From Candidatus Methanocrinis natronophilus (GTDB lineage Archaea; Halobacteriota; Methanosarcinia; Methanotrichales; Methanotrichaceae): a DNA stretch of 57,222 nucleotides. Below are positions 8,473 to 16,648 of this stretch, in pieces (within the stretch, counting starts at the first letter, position 1; every line of letters begins with the position of its first letter). The stretch lies in contig JARFPK010000012.1 in assembly GCA_029167045.1 (NCBI GenBank), positions 1 to 57,222 on the forward strand. The letters are read 5' to 3'. Position numbers and translations under genes: made by a program. The notes beneath the pieces are model-generated. The model had not been told where the DNA came from. It did not search any database and saw nothing but the letters and a program-made list of their open reading frames with translations.

Positions 8473-11400
8473 TCAGCCGTTCTCGAGCCGGAGGAAGTGG
8501 ACCCTCCCTGACGACTCTCCGGCGACGATGGTGACGCCATCGAGGCCGACGGCGCAGCAAAGGATTGAACCATCGCCGGTGAAGGTGGCGACGACCTCCC
8601 CCCGCTCCAGGTCCCAGACCTTGATGGTCTGATCACTGGATGCTGACACTGCTCTTTGACCGTTTGGGGTAATCGCCACAGCGTTGACCGAATTGGAATG
8701 GCCTTTCAGGGTCCGCGTCTCTTCGCCCCTCTCCAGATCCCAGACCTTAAGGGTCTGATCCCAGGATGCTGACACTGCTCTTTGACCGTCTGGGGTGATC
8801 GCCACAGCGTTGACCGAACTGGAATGGCCTTTCAGGGTCCGTATCTCTTCGCCCCTCTCCAGATCCCATACCTTGAGGGTCTGATCACGGGATGCCGATA
8901 CCGCTCTTCGACCATCCGAGGTCACCGCCACAGCGTTGACCGAACCTGAGTGGGCTTTCAGGGTCCGTATTTCTTTCCCCCTCACCAGATCCCATACCTT
9001 GATGGTATGATCATTGGATGCAGACACCACTTTTCGACCGTTCGGGGTCACCGCCACAGCGTTGACCGAACCTGAATGGCCTTTCAGGGTCCGTATTTCT
9101 TCGCCCCTCTCCAGATCCCATACCTTGAGGGTCTGATCACGGGACGCCGATACCGCTCTTCGACCATCCGAGGTCACCGCCACAGCGTTGACCGAACTGG
9201 AATGGCCTTTCAGGGTCCGTATTTCTTCGCCCCTCACCAGATCCCATACCTTGAGGGTCTGATCCCAGGATGCTGAAACCGCTCTTCGACCATTTGGGAT
9301 CATCTCCACCGCGTTGACCCAACCTGAATGACTTTTCAGGGTCAGTATCTCTTCGCCCCTCACTAGATCCCATAGCTTGATGGTCCGATCACGGGATGCT
9401 GATACCGCTCTTCGACCGTCGGGGGTCACCGCCACCGCATTGACCGAACCTGAATGGCCTTTCAGGGTCCGTGTCTCTTCGCCCCTCTCCAGATCCCATA
9501 CTTTGAGGATCCGATCACGGGATGCTGATACCGCTCTTCGACCGTCCGGGGTCACCGACGCCGCATTGACCGAACCTGAATGGCCTTTCAGGGTCCGTAT
9601 TTCTTCGCCCCTCTCCAGGTCCCATACCTTGAGGGTCGAATCACTGGATGCTGATACCGCTCTTCGACCTTCAGGGGTGACCGCCACCGCATTGACCGAA
9701 CCTGAATGGCCTTTCAGGGTCCGTATTTCTTCGCCCCTCTCCAGATCCCATAACCTGAGGGTCTTATCATGGGAGGCTGATACCGCTCTTCGACCTTCAG
9801 GGGTGACCGCCACCGCATTGACCGAACTGGAATGGCCTTTCAGAGTCCATATTTCTTCGCCCCTCTCCAGATCCCATACCTTGAGGGTCTGATCCCGGGA
9901 TGCAGATACCGCTCTTCGACCGTCGGGGGTCACCGACACCGCATTGACCGAACCTGAATGGCCTTTCAGGGTCCGTATCTCTTCGCCACTTTCCAGATCC
10001 CATACCTTAAGGGTCTTATCACGGGATGCTGACACTGCTATTCGACCGTCGGGGGTCATCGCCACCGCATTGACCCATTCGGAATGGCCTTTCAGGGTCC
10101 GTATTTCTTCGCCCGTCTCCAGATCCCATACCTTAAGCGTCTGATCCCAGGATGCAGATACCGCTCTTCGACCGTTGGAGGTCACCGACGCCGCACTGAC
10201 CGAACCTGAATGACCTTTCAGAGTTCGGAGGAGGGGTCCGCCCGGCGGCGCCAGGCTGGGGGTGATAGGGCGTATCCAGCATTTGTATCCATCTTGCCTG
10301 ATCTGATCTAGCATCGCCTGTATCATGGAAGATGGCAGGGCCATCAGGCGGCCGAGCATCTGGCTTGCGATCTGGGCCTTGTCGACGGCTATGACGTGGG
10401 ACGAGAGACGGAGGGCATCTCGCACCAAACCCGTGTCGGAATTTTCTGGGAGAAGATCGTAATCCGCAATCAAGGATGGGAGGTCTGTGGCCTCAAGCTT
10501 CGCCCTGATCCAATCGAAGTCGAGCAGGAGGTTTCGCAGTTCATCTTCACGCCCAGCTTCGATCAGATGGCGGGCTAAATGCTGGAAGAAGTAGCCGTCG
10601 TTGGGGCCTTCAGCCCATTCAAGATTTAAATCATTAAATTTCTCTCTATATGAATCTAACAGACGATCGTGCCTAATTGCCAGATCTCCAGCTTGCTTTT
10701 TCACGTAATCTAACAGAAGGTTATGAAGGCTCAAGTTTTCATATTCATCACGCCGGACCAACGAGCGATCTACAAGCAAATCCAATAGATCTTGGACTTC
10801 ATATTCATCAAGACCTTCAGGTCTCCAGAAGGTCTGAAGCACCGCTTCGGGGATAAGCGCATCTTCCGGAAATATGGCAAAATCGAAATAACGAGCTAAT
10901 GTTTCTGGTGAAAGGGCATCAACGCTGACCTGAAAGGCTTTTACCAGGTCTGAATAGGGGTAATCTGGAAATTGTTGCCTAATCTTTTCTAGATCTGCAT
11001 TTCGGAGCCTATGCAATACATGATTCAAACGATCGGACTTACCTCTCACCATAGCTCCTACCATGGATAGCGCCAAAGGAAGGTTGCCGCACTCTCGAGC
11101 CACATAAAGAGCCTCGGCGGGGAGATCCTCAACATCGATGGCAGCCCAATCCGCCAGAAGCTTTAGTGCTTCATTATCTTCCAAAATATCCAAATGAATC
11201 TCAATAGCTCCCAACGCGGTGACAATATCGGCGTTTCGGGTGGTGATAATCATCCTGCAGTCCGGACCCAGTGCGTCAAAGGCTTGGACGTGTTCAGTTC
11301 TCCATACGTCATCCAAGATTATTAAGCAAGATTTGTCCGCCAATAGCTTGCTCAAGATGGACCTGCCCTGTTGCACATCAACAAAGGTTCTTCTTTCATC

Positions 11401-12681
11401 GCTCAAAGCTTCTGTAAGATCCGATTGCCTTAAAGTGAGATTCGGATCGAGACCTAAATTGATCCAAATTATACCGTCCGGGAACGCGCCAATTACTTCC
11501 TTATCGCGGGAAAACGCAGTTGCTAGAACTGACTTGCCAATCCCACCCATTCCCAATATGCCTACTTTAGGCCTTAAACCTGTTATGCCTCTTGCTTTCT
11601 CATCTTCGGAAAGAACCGCGTTCTTGATAACCTTGAGGTCTGGGAAACGCGGCAGGAAGTTGGGTGGCAAATCTGGAACATTAAATAATAAATGTCGGAT
11701 TTTGTAGCTCCATGGAGCATTTAGATTCGTGATAATTTTAGTAAAATTTTCATAGCTTTTTGTTAGTGAAAATCGATCTTTGGTGGGTTCATCCAGGACT
11801 GCTATTTCTTCTCCATATGAATAATATGGGACGTGTTGTATTTGAATATCATTAAAATAATCTTCGAGATTACAATCATCAATTTCATAAATTTCTTCAA
11901 AAATATTTTCAAATTCAGGTTGATAACCCTGAATGTCTCTTTCTGAATATCCATAGCGCCATTTTTTGCGCAGATCTGGCTCGGAGGCTTCTATGCGTGA
12001 TGGAAGCGGAAAAACCACAATCGGGCGCAAATCATTTGATTGCTTGCGATAATTTAATGCCTCCCGTGTTAGGTCTATTACTCCTCTTAAGCTTTGTCGA
12101 TTTGGCGTAAATACTACAACTAACTTATCGGGCATTAGCATTGTAGTAATCCCACTGATATCGCTTAAGCCGGTCCGAGAATCTATAAGTGTAAATTTAT
12201 AATATCTTTTCAGATACTCGGCAAAATAATTAAATAATAATGGCTCCATTTCATACAATTTAAACCAGTTAAATTCGCTAACGCGTTGAGAATAATTTTT
12301 ATCAAATAGTCCAGCTTTTAGAAGGAATAGCGATGGAATATCCGTCTTAATAATATATTTATCTATATTTATTATATCAAAAATAGAACTCAAATTAGCA
12401 TCATTGACATCAAAACTATTTTGGATTATATCGAATATTTCAAGAAATAAATCTATGAGCCCCTGTGCTCCACCAGTATTATTTACTTGATCGTTATACT
12501 TATCTCTAAAAAATCGGTGAAGCCCAGGTGCTTCGAGATCCCAATCTATCATGAGGACTTTTTCACCACTTACTTGGCTCTTGGCAAGCAAACATGCTAC
12601 ATTGGATAGGGCCATTGTGCGTCCAGTCCCACCTTTATAAGAGTAGAATGTAATTATTTCTCCTGATATATTTTCCTTCAT
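8473..12681 (-). CDS. STAND protein: ParA-like KGGTGRT ATPase + NB-ARC + 14-blade WD40
   Basis: The protein is 1402 aa in three parts. Residues 1-330 are a ParA/MinD-like domain with a deviant Walker A, K16-GGTGR-T22, and DWDLEAPGLHRF at about 46. Residues 350-700 are an NB-ARC signalling NTPase: P-loop GMGGIGKS 377-384, Walker B CLIILDDVW 452-460, sensor IITTRN 478-483, GNLPLAL 532-538, then a winged-helix region. Residues 820-1402 are 13 nearly identical 42-aa WD40 repeats plus one degenerate last repeat (FTGDGSILCC onward), giving 14 blades, two seven-blade propellers. Known STAND proteins oligomerise after ligand binding to the repeats and trigger an effector. The start overlaps the stop of the TIR gene upstream (TCATGA on the + strand), so the two are co-translated. 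The architecture recalls actinobacterial FxsT/FxsC pairs and fungal HET-E-type receptors. The first 1 kb of the gene is AT-rich, unlike the GC-rich repeats. Confidence 0.9.
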   Translation of the reverse strand: MKENISGEIITFYSYKGGTGRTMALSNVACLLAKSQVSGEKVLMIDWDLEAPGLHRFFRDKYNDQVNNTGGAQGLIDLFLEIFDIIQNSFDVNDANLSSIFDIINIDKYIIKTDIPSLFLLKAGLFDKNYSQRVSEFNWFKLYEMEPLLFNYFAEYLKRYYKFTLIDSRTGLSDISGITTMLMPDKLVVVFTPNRQSLRGVIDLTREALNYRKQSNDLRPIVVFPLPSRIEASEPDLRKKWRYGYSERDIQGYQPEFENIFEEIYEIDDCNLEDYFNDIQIQHVPYYSYGEEIAVLDEPTKDRFSLTKSYENFTKIITNLNAPWSYKIRHLLFNVPDLPPNFLPRFPDLKVIKNAVLSEDEKARGITGLRPKVGILGMGGIGKSVLATAFSRDKEVIGAFPDGIIWINLGLDPNLTLRQSDLTEALSDERRTFVDVQQGRSILSKLLADKSCLIILDDVWRTEHVQAFDALGPDCRMIITTRNADIVTALGAIEIHLDILEDNEALKLLADWAAIDVEDLPAEALYVARECGNLPLALSMVGAMVRGKSDRLNHVLHRLRNADLEKIRQQFPDYPYSDLVKAFQVSVDALSPETLARYFDFAIFPEDALIPEAVLQTFWRPEGLDEYEVQDLLDLLVDRSLVRRDEYENLSLHNLLLDYVKKQAGDLAIRHDRLLDSYREKFNDLNLEWAEGPNDGYFFQHLARHLIEAGREDELRNLLLDFDWIRAKLEATDLPSLIADYDLLPENSDTGLVRDALRLSSHVIAVDKAQIASQMLGRLMALPSSMIQAMLDQIRQDGYKCWIRPITPSLAPPGGPLLRTLKGHSGSVSAASVTSNGRRAVSASWDQTLKVWDLETGEEIRTLKGHSEWVNAVAMTPDGRIAVSASRDKTLKVWDLESGEEIRTLKGHSGSVNAVSVTPDGRRAVSASRDQTLKVWDLERGEEIWTLKGHSSSVNAVAVTPEGRRAVSASHDKTLRLWDLERGEEIRTLKGHSGSVNAVAVTPEGRRAVSASSDSTLKVWDLERGEEIRTLKGHSGSVNAASVTPDGRRAVSASRDRILKVWDLERGEETRTLKGHSGSVNAVAVTPDGRRAVSASRDRTIKLWDLVRGEEILTLKSHSGWVNAVEMIPNGRRAVSASWDQTLKVWDLVRGEEIRTLKGHSSSVNAVAVTSDGRRAVSASRDQTLKVWDLERGEEIRTLKGHSGSVNAVAVTPNGRKVVSASNDHTIKVWDLVRGKEIRTLKAHSGSVNAVAVTSDGRRAVSASRDQTLKVWDLERGEEIRTLKGHSSSVNAVAITPDGQRAVSASWDQTLKVWDLERGEETRTLKGHSNSVNAVAITPNGQRAVSASSDQTIKVWDLERGEVVATFTGDGSILCCAVGLDGVTIVAGESSGRVHFLRLENG
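8600..10235 (-). repeat. Tandem 126-bp WD40-coding repeats (13 units)
   Basis: Thirteen direct repeats with a period of 126 bases encode the WD40 blades. Long stretches are near-identical between units, such as the segment encoding LKVWDLERGEEIRTLKGHS. Variation concentrates at a few codons: the residue before the conserved Asp (W, R, H, S, N), the residue one after it (Q, K, S, R, H) and the two residues after GHS (GS, SS, EW, GW, NS). Such identity points to recent duplication or gene conversion. Confidence 0.9.
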
Positions 12682-13322
12682 GATTTCCCCTCCCGATGTC
12701 CTGGAAAAGGAGCCCTAAATTCAACTAATAATGGTGAAACATCTTCTTCAGAAGGCAATCTAAAATCGTTACATTCTCTAGAACTATCCCAAACATCACT
12801 TAGTTCATTATAACGTTCAAATATATACTCGGCAATCTCTCTAATCGTTTTAGAAAATTTTCGATGCGTTGCCAAGATATTCTCACTCCCTCTTGATAGA
12901 TAATAATTATCGAAAAAGTAACAATGTCTTTCATTGCTGATAAATTGTGGTATATATTCTCTACCTCTAAAGATTATTGGTATTATTAATCCATGATTGC
13001 CACATCTTCCGGCTATTTCAAGACGCTTTCTCTCAATTTCTTGCATTGCCTTAAATTCTCTTGTACAAAATGTATGGTTTTTATCGAAATAAGTTGGTGT
13101 GTATACCATGATCATACAAACACTATGACAAAGTGCTTTTGCCAGGGCTTCATTGTAGAAATCCCCCCCCCTTAAGCGTTCCCAATCGATATATACATCT
13201 TTATCACGCATTAATGTATTAATCTCATTAGATAATGCTTCATGTAAATCGCGAATTAGCCTTTTATTCAATTCACCTGGATTATGGCTGTAGCTGATAA
13301 AGCATGAATGCTTAAATGACAT
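12678..13322 (-). CDS. TIR-domain protein, partner of the STAND ATPase
   Basis: The protein is 214 aa. The N-terminal half is a TIR domain: CFISYSH (strand A, box 1), then VYIDWERLRGGDFYNEALAKAL, VCMIMVYTPTYF, and FCTREFKAM, in which Glu89 occupies the position of the catalytic glutamate of NAD-cleaving TIRs. Residues 105-160 continue the fold with LIIPIIFRGREYIP. The C-terminal 50 residues are not recognised. NAD hydrolysis upon activation is the known activity of many prokaryotic TIR immune effectors; here it is inferred. The gene overlaps the STAND gene by four bases. It is strikingly AT-rich compared with its flanks, a sign of transfer. A run of nine Gs lies inside the frame at codons 51-54. 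A hairpin-forming repeat lies just upstream. Confidence 0.88.
   Translation of the reverse strand: MSFKHSCFISYSHNPGELNKRLIRDLHEALSNEINTLMRDKDVYIDWERLRGGDFYNEALAKALCHSVCMIMVYTPTYFDKNHTFCTREFKAMQEIERKRLEIAGRCGNHGLIIPIIFRGREYIPQFISNERHCYFFDNYYLSRGSENILATHRKFSKTIREIAEYIFERYNELSDVWDSSRECNDFRLPSEEDVSPLLVEFRAPFPGHREGKS
13163..13171 (-). repeat. G9 homopolymer inside the TIR coding frame
   Basis: Nine consecutive C on the plus strand (G on the coding strand) encode part of R51-G52-G53-D54 of the TIR protein. The frame is intact at nine. Tracts this long are prone to slippage, so loss or gain of one base would switch the gene off. Confidence 0.8.
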
Positions 13323-13332
13323 GAAATATCCT

Positions 13333-13349
13333 GTTTCTCGTTAAGAAAC
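13333..13349 (-). promoter_or_regulatory. Inverted repeat just upstream of the TIR start
   Basis: GTTTCT (13333-13338) and AGAAAC (13344-13349) flank five bases, ending about 10 bases before the TIR ATG. The AT-rich stretch 13350-13375 upstream contains TATA-like sequence on the minus strand (GATAAAATCTAAATAG). The repeat could be an operator or a leader hairpin that hides the ribosome site; no clear GGAGG is present. Confidence 0.35.
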
Positions 13350-13494
13350 AACCTATTTAGATTTTATCCATAGGTCAACGGTTAGATGCGATTCGAGTGC
13401 CCGATGATCTGGATACGAGGTCCACCCTTCTCGCAGTCGAGATCCTCTGCATCGAAGGCTTTGACCCCGGATCTCTCTTGCCGACGGTTTGCGC

Positions 13495-14586
13495 CTACCT
13501 CCACTCCCGCGGGAAGGCGACGAAGGAGACGCCGTTCTCCTCGCACTCCTCGCGGAAGATCTCGACCGCCTCCCTCGCAGGAAAGCCCTCCGCCTCCAGC
13601 TCGGTGACCCACTCCCGCGTGACGTTCGAGAAGGCCGCGTGCCAGCGGGCCTCCTCCTCGGGCGGGAGGGTGGTTAAGACGACCCCGCTCTCCTTCAGGT
13701 CGGCCATTACCTCCCGATACGTCTCTCTCGTCATAGCCCCCGTCGTCCGGTAGGGGTTGGCGCAGACCTCCTCGATGACCTCCCGCAGGTCCTGGGGGGT
13801 CTTCTCCCAGAAGTCGAGGTTCATGAAGAGCCCCTCCCCGACGCAGCCGAAGGAGATGAGGGTGCAGTGGCGGGCGACCCCCGCGAGGCCGAAGGACGAG
13901 ACCATGGAGGGGCAGGTGACGATCCCGTCGATCTTCCCTTCCTCCATCGCCTCCCGGACGGCATCGAGGGGGATGAAGACCGGCTCTGCCCCGATCGCCT
14001 CGATGGACCTGGTCTGGAGCCCCCCGGGGCTTCTTATCCTCATGCCCCTGACCTCTTCGATCGTCCCGACCGGCTCCTTTGTCCAGAGGTGGGAGTTGAC
14101 GCAGGGGTTCACCTCCAGGACCAGAACATCGGGAAACTCCCCCTGGAGGGCGCGCTCGTAGACGGCTCTTCCTATCTCCGTCGCCGTCTCCTTATCCTCG
14201 ATGGCGGCCGGGAGGGAGAGGACGTCGGATAGGGGAAACCTCCCCGGAGTCCAGGTGAGGGTGGCGTACCCCATATCGGACCTGCCGGAGGCGACCAGGT
14301 CGTAGTGATCAGGCCCCGACCCGAGGGTCGCGCCGTCGAATAAGCTGTAGGAGATCCGGCCTTCGCTCCTCTCCTCCAGGGCCTGGAGCATAGGCTTCCA
14401 GACCGTCTCGACCTCGAGGCTTTCGGGAGGGTGCCAGGTGCTGAAGTTGATGTGGAGCGCCTCTCCCGGGAACGGGGAGATCGATGGCGTAGAGATCTGC
14501 GGTATCGTCTCATCGATGGAGGTGGCGACAAATAGGCTGGCCAGAAGGATCGACGAGGCCAGGGTTAAGGCGAATCTTCTCTTCAT
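13495..14586 (-). CDS. Orphan TRAP transporter substrate-binding protein (DctP-like)
   Basis: The protein is 363 aa. An N-terminal hydrophobic segment (FALTLASSILLASLFVATS) serves as signal or anchor. The mature part shows DctP features: LHINFSTWHPPES, LGSGPDHYDLVASGRSDMGY, an RIRSPGG stretch at the position of the conserved substrate-binding arginine, and MEEGKIDGIVTCPS. TRAP receptors deliver organic acids to DctQ/DctM membrane subunits, but none is encoded in this window, so the receptor is an orphan here. A small ORF lies four bases upstream on the same strand and could be co-transcribed. The stop is TAG. TRAP systems are uncommon in methanogens. Family call is good; the ligand is unknown. 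Confidence 0.8.
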   Translation of the reverse strand: MKRRFALTLASSILLASLFVATSIDETIPQISTPSISPFPGEALHINFSTWHPPESLEVETVWKPMLQALEERSEGRISYSLFDGATLGSGPDHYDLVASGRSDMGYATLTWTPGRFPLSDVLSLPAAIEDKETATEIGRAVYERALQGEFPDVLVLEVNPCVNSHLWTKEPVGTIEEVRGMRIRSPGGLQTRSIEAIGAEPVFIPLDAVREAMEEGKIDGIVTCPSMVSSFGLAGVARHCTLISFGCVGEGLFMNLDFWEKTPQDLREVIEEVCANPYRTTGAMTRETYREVMADLKESGVVLTTLPPEEEARWHAAFSNVTREWVTELEAEGFPAREAVEIFREECEENGVSFVAFPREWR

Positions 14587-14590
14587 ATTA

Positions 14591-14800
14591 TCAGTCTTGG
14601 GAAGGGTTCTGCGATTTCTTGAACTCCTTGGTCACAAGTTCCTTCAGGCAGGGTCCCATCCCTTCTTCGGGTCTAGGAATGATCCATCCTCCTTTGCATG
14701 AGAGGTCCGACGCATCTCTTCTCCAATTCCGGCCGCAAACCTCCGAGAGCTCTTCTCCAAAGGAAGGTCGCCGGAAAAGGATAAGACGGATCTCGACCAT
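14591..14800 (-). CDS. Possible small cysteine-containing protein
   Basis: This ORF of 69 codons ends four bases before the TRAP receptor start, on the same strand. It encodes three cysteines, in EVCGRNW, DLSCKGGWI and MGPCLKEL, with a basic tail. I recognise no family. The tight spacing to the next gene and the arrangement of the cysteines are the only support; the adenine deaminase gene starts 37 bases beyond it on the other strand, leaving little room for two promoters. It could be a chance ORF. Confidence 0.35.
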   Translation of the reverse strand: MVEIRLILFRRPSFGEELSEVCGRNWRRDASDLSCKGGWIIPRPEEGMGPCLKELVTKEFKKSQNPSQD

Positions 14801-14836
14801 CTCCCCGGTCGGAGTATTCTGGACCGGTGAGCTTCC

Positions 14837-16579
14837 ATGAAGATAGAAGAGCTGATCGCCGCCGCCCGCGGCGAGGTGGAGGTCGACCTCCTGTTGGAGG
14901 GGGCTGATCTGGTGAACACCCTCTCCGGGGAGGTGTATCGATCGGATGTGGCGATCTACGACGGGACCGTCGTCGGGTTCGACTCCCCCAGCGCCAAAGA
15001 GACCCTGGACCTATCGGGTAAGGTCCTGGCCCCGGGGTTCATCGACGGCCACGTCCACCTGGAGTCCTCCATGGTGACCGTCCCCGAGTATGCCAGGGCG
15101 GTCGTCCCGAGGGGCACCACCGCCGTCGTCGCCGACCCCCACGAGATCGCCAACGTCCTGGGAGCCGAGGGTATCAGGTACGTCCTCGACTCAGCGAAGC
15201 TGTCGCCGTTGTCGGTCTACCTGATGCTCCCCTCCTGCGTCCCGGCGACCCACCTTGAAACCTCCGGCGCCAGCCTCGACGCTGATGCCCTCTCGGATCT
15301 CATGGGGGCGGAGGGGGTTCTGGGGATCGGGGAGGTGATGAACTATCCCGGGGTTCTCTTCCGGGACCCCGCCGTAATTGCGAAGATCGGCCTGGCGGGA
15401 AGGAGGAGGTTCGACGGCTCCCGGCCCCGGATCGACGGCCACTGCCCGCTCCTCTCCGGCCGGGACCTGGCGGCCTACGTCTCCGCGGGGATCGAATCCG
15501 ACCACGAGTCCACCACCGTTGAGGAGGGGGTGGAGAAGCTCCGCCTAGGGATGAGGATCATGATCCGGGAGGGGACGGCCGCAAGGAACCTCGACGACCT
15601 CCTCCCCCTGGTGACGCAGGCCAACTCCAGGCGGTTCCTCTTCGTCTCCGACGACCGCCACCCTTCTGACATACTCCGGGAGGGGCATATCGACTCCATG
15701 GTGAGGAGAGCGGTCGGGGCGGGGCTCGATCCGATCGTAGCGATACAGATCGCAAGCCTCAACGCCGCCGAGTACTTCGACCTGCGGGAGCTCGGGGCGA
15801 TAGCTCCGGGCCGGAGGGCGGATATCGTCGTCCTCGACGGACTGGAGGAGCTTTCCGTCCAGCAGGTCCTGAAGGGCGGGGTCGTCGTAGCAGAGGGCGG
15901 CCGTCTCCTCGTCCCCATCGAAAGGGCACCCAGGCCGCGATCGTCATCGATGAAGGTCGGCAAGATCGGTCCCGGATCGTTCGATATAAAGGCTGAGGGC
16001 GATCTGGCGAGGGCGATCGGGGTTATCCCGGACCAGATAATCACGAGATCGTTCATTGCGCGGCCGAAGGTCGAGGGGGGCAGAGTGGTCGCCGACCCCG
16101 ACCGCGACCTCCTCGTGATGGCCGTCGTCGAGAGGCACAGGGGGATGGGGAACGTCGGCCTCGGCCTCGTCAACGGCTTCGGCCTCCTCCGGGGGGCGAT
16201 CGCCTCATCCGTCTCCCACGACTCCCACAACATCGCCGCCGTCGGCGTCAGCTCCGCAGATATATTCCGGGCGATCTCAGCTGTGAAGGAGATGGAGGGC
16301 GGCCTCGTCGTCGTCGACGAAGGGGATGTCGTCGCATCCCTGCCGCTTCCCATAGCCGGCCTCCTCTCCGACCGGTCGATGGAGGAGGTGGTGGCGAGGA
16401 TCGACGCTGTGACGGAGGCGGCGAAGGCCCTGGGCTCGACCCTTCAAGACCCCTTCATGACCCTCTCCTTCCTATGCCTGCCCGTCATCCCGGAGCTGAA
16501 GCTGACGGATCGGGGGCTTGTGGACGTGAACAGGTTCGAGTTCCTCCCCCTCTTCGTCGGCGATGGGGAGGAGGCCTGA
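14837..16579 (+). CDS. ade: Adenine deaminase
   Basis: The protein is 580 aa, the full length of the Ade family. Amidohydrolase metal-binding signatures are GFIDGHVHLESSM near residue 70 and ADPHEIANVLG near 100. The C-terminal beta-domain carries HRGMGNVGLGLVNGFGL, SVSHDSHNIAAVG (a conserved Ade block) and FMTLSFLCLPVIPELKLTDRGL at the end. The reaction is adenine + water to hypoxanthine + ammonia, in purine salvage in the cytoplasm, using a binuclear metal centre. The ATG at 14837 starts the typical IEELIAAARGE lead. The radical SAM gene follows 69 bases downstream on the same strand. Confidence 0.95.
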   Translation: MKIEELIAAARGEVEVDLLLEGADLVNTLSGEVYRSDVAIYDGTVVGFDSPSAKETLDLSGKVLAPGFIDGHVHLESSMVTVPEYARAVVPRGTTAVVADPHEIANVLGAEGIRYVLDSAKLSPLSVYLMLPSCVPATHLETSGASLDADALSDLMGAEGVLGIGEVMNYPGVLFRDPAVIAKIGLAGRRRFDGSRPRIDGHCPLLSGRDLAAYVSAGIESDHESTTVEEGVEKLRLGMRIMIREGTAARNLDDLLPLVTQANSRRFLFVSDDRHPSDILREGHIDSMVRRAVGAGLDPIVAIQIASLNAAEYFDLRELGAIAPGRRADIVVLDGLEELSVQQVLKGGVVVAEGGRLLVPIERAPRPRSSSMKVGKIGPGSFDIKAEGDLARAIGVIPDQIITRSFIARPKVEGGRVVADPDRDLLVMAVVERHRGMGNVGLGLVNGFGLLRGAIASSVSHDSHNIAAVGVSSADIFRAISAVKEMEGGLVVVDEGDVVASLPLPIAGLLSDRSMEEVVARIDAVTEAAKALGSTLQDPFMTLSFLCLPVIPELKLTDRGLVDVNRFEFLPLFVGDGEEA

Positions 16580-16648
16580 GGGGTCGGATATCGTGGCGGA
16601 GAGATCTTTGGTGGGACGGGCCGGCGGCGGAGTTCCTGGGAGGGGAAT

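Noticed and set aside
8600..10235. Regular direct repeats that could be mistaken for a CRISPR array
   Set aside because: The period is 126 bases, there are no unique spacers, and the units translate into WD40 blades in one open frame.
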